Origin: Lachnospiraceae bacterium
Lineage (GTDB): Bacteria > Bacillota > Clostridia > Lachnospirales > Lachnospiraceae
NCBI GenBank assembly: GCA_009787745.1
Contig: WQST01000128.1
Location: forward strand, 1 to 6,926
Direction: 5' to 3'
Length of the DNA: 6,926 bases
A program made the translations under genes and the position numbers. Numbering within the stretch: the first letter of the stretch is position 1; the number at the start of each line of letters is the position of its first letter. Under the pieces are notes generated by a model. It was not told where the DNA came from and did not search any database. It saw only the letters and a list, made by a program, of their open reading frames with translations. Positions 5,679 through 6,926 of this stretch are shown one piece after another.

Positions 5679-6926
5679 ATGCTTACAGCAGTAGTCGGCA
5701 TTAATTGGGGTGATGAGGGGAAAGGCAGAATGGTGGATTTATTATCGGAAGGATATGATATCATCTGCCGATATCAAGGCGGCAATAATGCCGGGCATAC
5801 AGTAATCAATGAAAAGGGTAAATTCATCCTTAATCTTTTGCCGTCGGGAATATTACGGGAAGATGTCATTAACGTCATGGGCGGCGGTATGGTCATTGAC
5901 TTAGAGCATCTGGCCAATGAAATTAGCGGTCTTAAGCTTAAAGGAGTAAAAATTACACCCGCAAATCTAAAAATCAGTGATAAAGCTTTTATCTGCCTGC
6001 CTTATCATAAAGCTCAGGACAATATGGAAGAAGATCGGCTTTGCGAGAAAATGTATGGTTCGACTCGTAAGGGGATCGCGCCTGTCTACGGTGATAAATA
6101 CATGAAAAAAGGTTTGCGGATGAGCGATTTACTGGATTCCGCTTCTCTCAAACAAAAACTGACAGAAGTGTCAGAATGGAAAAATCTGACTTTTAAAGGA
6201 TATAACAACAAAGTTGATTTGTTAAATAACCTTCGTTGGCTTGATGAGTTCGGCGCTGTGATCGCTCCCTATATAACCGATACGATGGATTTTTTATCCG
6301 CTTCACTGGAAAAAAACATTCTCTTTGAAGCCCAGTTAGGGGCTCTTCGGGATATTGATTACGGTATCTATCCATATACTACATCCTCGCAGACATTGGC
6401 GGCATATGCGCCGATCGGCGCCGGCGTCCCGGGTGCGAAGCTTGACCGTGTCGTTGGTGTTATGAAAGCATATTCAAGTTGTGTCGGTGAAGGGCCGTTT
6501 ATCGCCGAAATGACAGGTAGCGAAGCGGCGGCACTGCGTGAGGCAGGTGCGGAATACGGCGCAACCACGGGCAGGCCGCGTCGGGTCGGCGGTTTTGATA
6601 TCCCTGCCAGCAGGTATGGGGTACATGTGCAAGGCGCCTGTGAAATAGCCCTGACGAAACTGGATATCCTATCTTATATGGATAAAATACCGGTGTGTAC
6701 CGCTTACAAGATAGACGGCGAAATAACAACCAAATTTCCGACCGGCGACAGATTATTAAGAGCGAAACCGATTTATGAATACTTAGATGGTTTCAAAGTT
6801 GATATTTCAGGATGCCGAAAAGCGAAGGACTTACCGAAAGCAGCATTAGATTATATTTACTACATCGAAAAAGCGATTGACTGCCCCATCAAATATGTCT
6901 CAGTCGGCGCTGAGCGTGATGATTAT
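5679..6926 (+). CDS. purA: Adenylosuccinate synthetase (3' truncated by window end)
   Basis: PurA couples IMP and aspartate using GTP to form adenylosuccinate, the substrate of PurB. The 416 codons seen are open to the window edge; the family is about 425-430 residues, so only about ten are missing. The start ATG 5679 has GGAGG at 5668-5672. Visible motifs are the P-loop INWGDEGKGRMVD (8-20, with catalytic Asp12), NNAGHT (36-41, with catalytic His40), GSTRKGIAP, DIDYGIYPY (225-233), GATTGRPRR (294-302) and the guanine-specificity motif TKLD (326-329). The IMP-site segment reads FEAQLGALRD (216-225) instead of the usual FEGAQGTLLD, shifting the normally conserved Gln by one position. I recall this from clostridial PurA, so the enzyme is probably functional. 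The neighbours confirm a purine role. Confidence 0.96.
   Translation, partial: MLTAVVGINWGDEGKGRMVDLLSEGYDIICRYQGGNNAGHTVINEKGKFILNLLPSGILREDVINVMGGGMVIDLEHLANEISGLKLKGVKITPANLKISDKAFICLPYHKAQDNMEEDRLCEKMYGSTRKGIAPVYGDKYMKKGLRMSDLLDSASLKQKLTEVSEWKNLTFKGYNNKVDLLNNLRWLDEFGAVIAPYITDTMDFLSASLEKNILFEAQLGALRDIDYGIYPYTTSSQTLAAYAPIGAGVPGAKLDRVVGVMKAYSSCVGEGPFIAEMTGSEAAALREAGAEYGATTGRPRRVGGFDIPASRYGVHVQGACEIALTKLDILSYMDKIPVCTAYKIDGEITTKFPTGDRLLRAKPIYEYLDGFKVDISGCRKAKDLPKAALDYIYYIEKAIDCPIKYVSVGAERDDY

Overview
The window looks like ordinary chromosomal DNA from a Clostridia-type member of the Bacillota. Evidence for this is the moderately AT-leaning coding sequence, the GGAGG-type Shine-Dalgarno sites a few bases before most starts, and protein subtypes I associate with anaerobic Clostridia: a split archaeal-type glutamate synthase, a long human-like adenylosuccinate lyase, and a divergent PurA. 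The placement rests on family knowledge, not a search.

Layout, all genes on the + strand: (1) 2-322, the 3' end of hisF, the last gene of an upstream block. (2) 319-452, an intergenic segment with a strong sigma-A-like promoter overlapping the hisF stop and, immediately after it, a 72-nt long hairpin. (3) 453-3049, gltB1 (class II glutaminase) and gltB2 (ferredoxin + FMN synthase domain), overlapping by 10 bases. (4) 3040-3233, an intergenic segment of structured repeats. (5) 3234-4073, purC. (6) 4059-4220, a second intergenic segment opening with a near-identical copy of the same structured repeat. (7) 4221-5666, purB. (8) 5679-6926, purA, cut by the window end about ten residues short.

Functionally the window is nitrogen and purine metabolism. 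PurC and PurA each attach aspartate (to CAIR and to IMP), and PurB removes fumarate from both products, giving AICAR and AMP, so purC-purB-purA is a complete aspartate-amination module. HisF also releases AICAR, and the glutamate synthase genes govern the glutamine/glutamate pool. The genes are well explained by known families.

The least explained material lies between the genes. An 83-bp repeat (80/83 identical) sits at the 3' ends of gltB2 and purC. It supplies the stop codons of both genes in different frames, carries stops in all three forward frames, starts with a Shine-Dalgarno-like AGGAG and a three-codon mini-ORF, and folds as an outer stem enclosing two hairpins. Each copy is followed by a different set of further hairpins. 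None of these has a terminator-like T tract, so they are probably transcribed within the operon.
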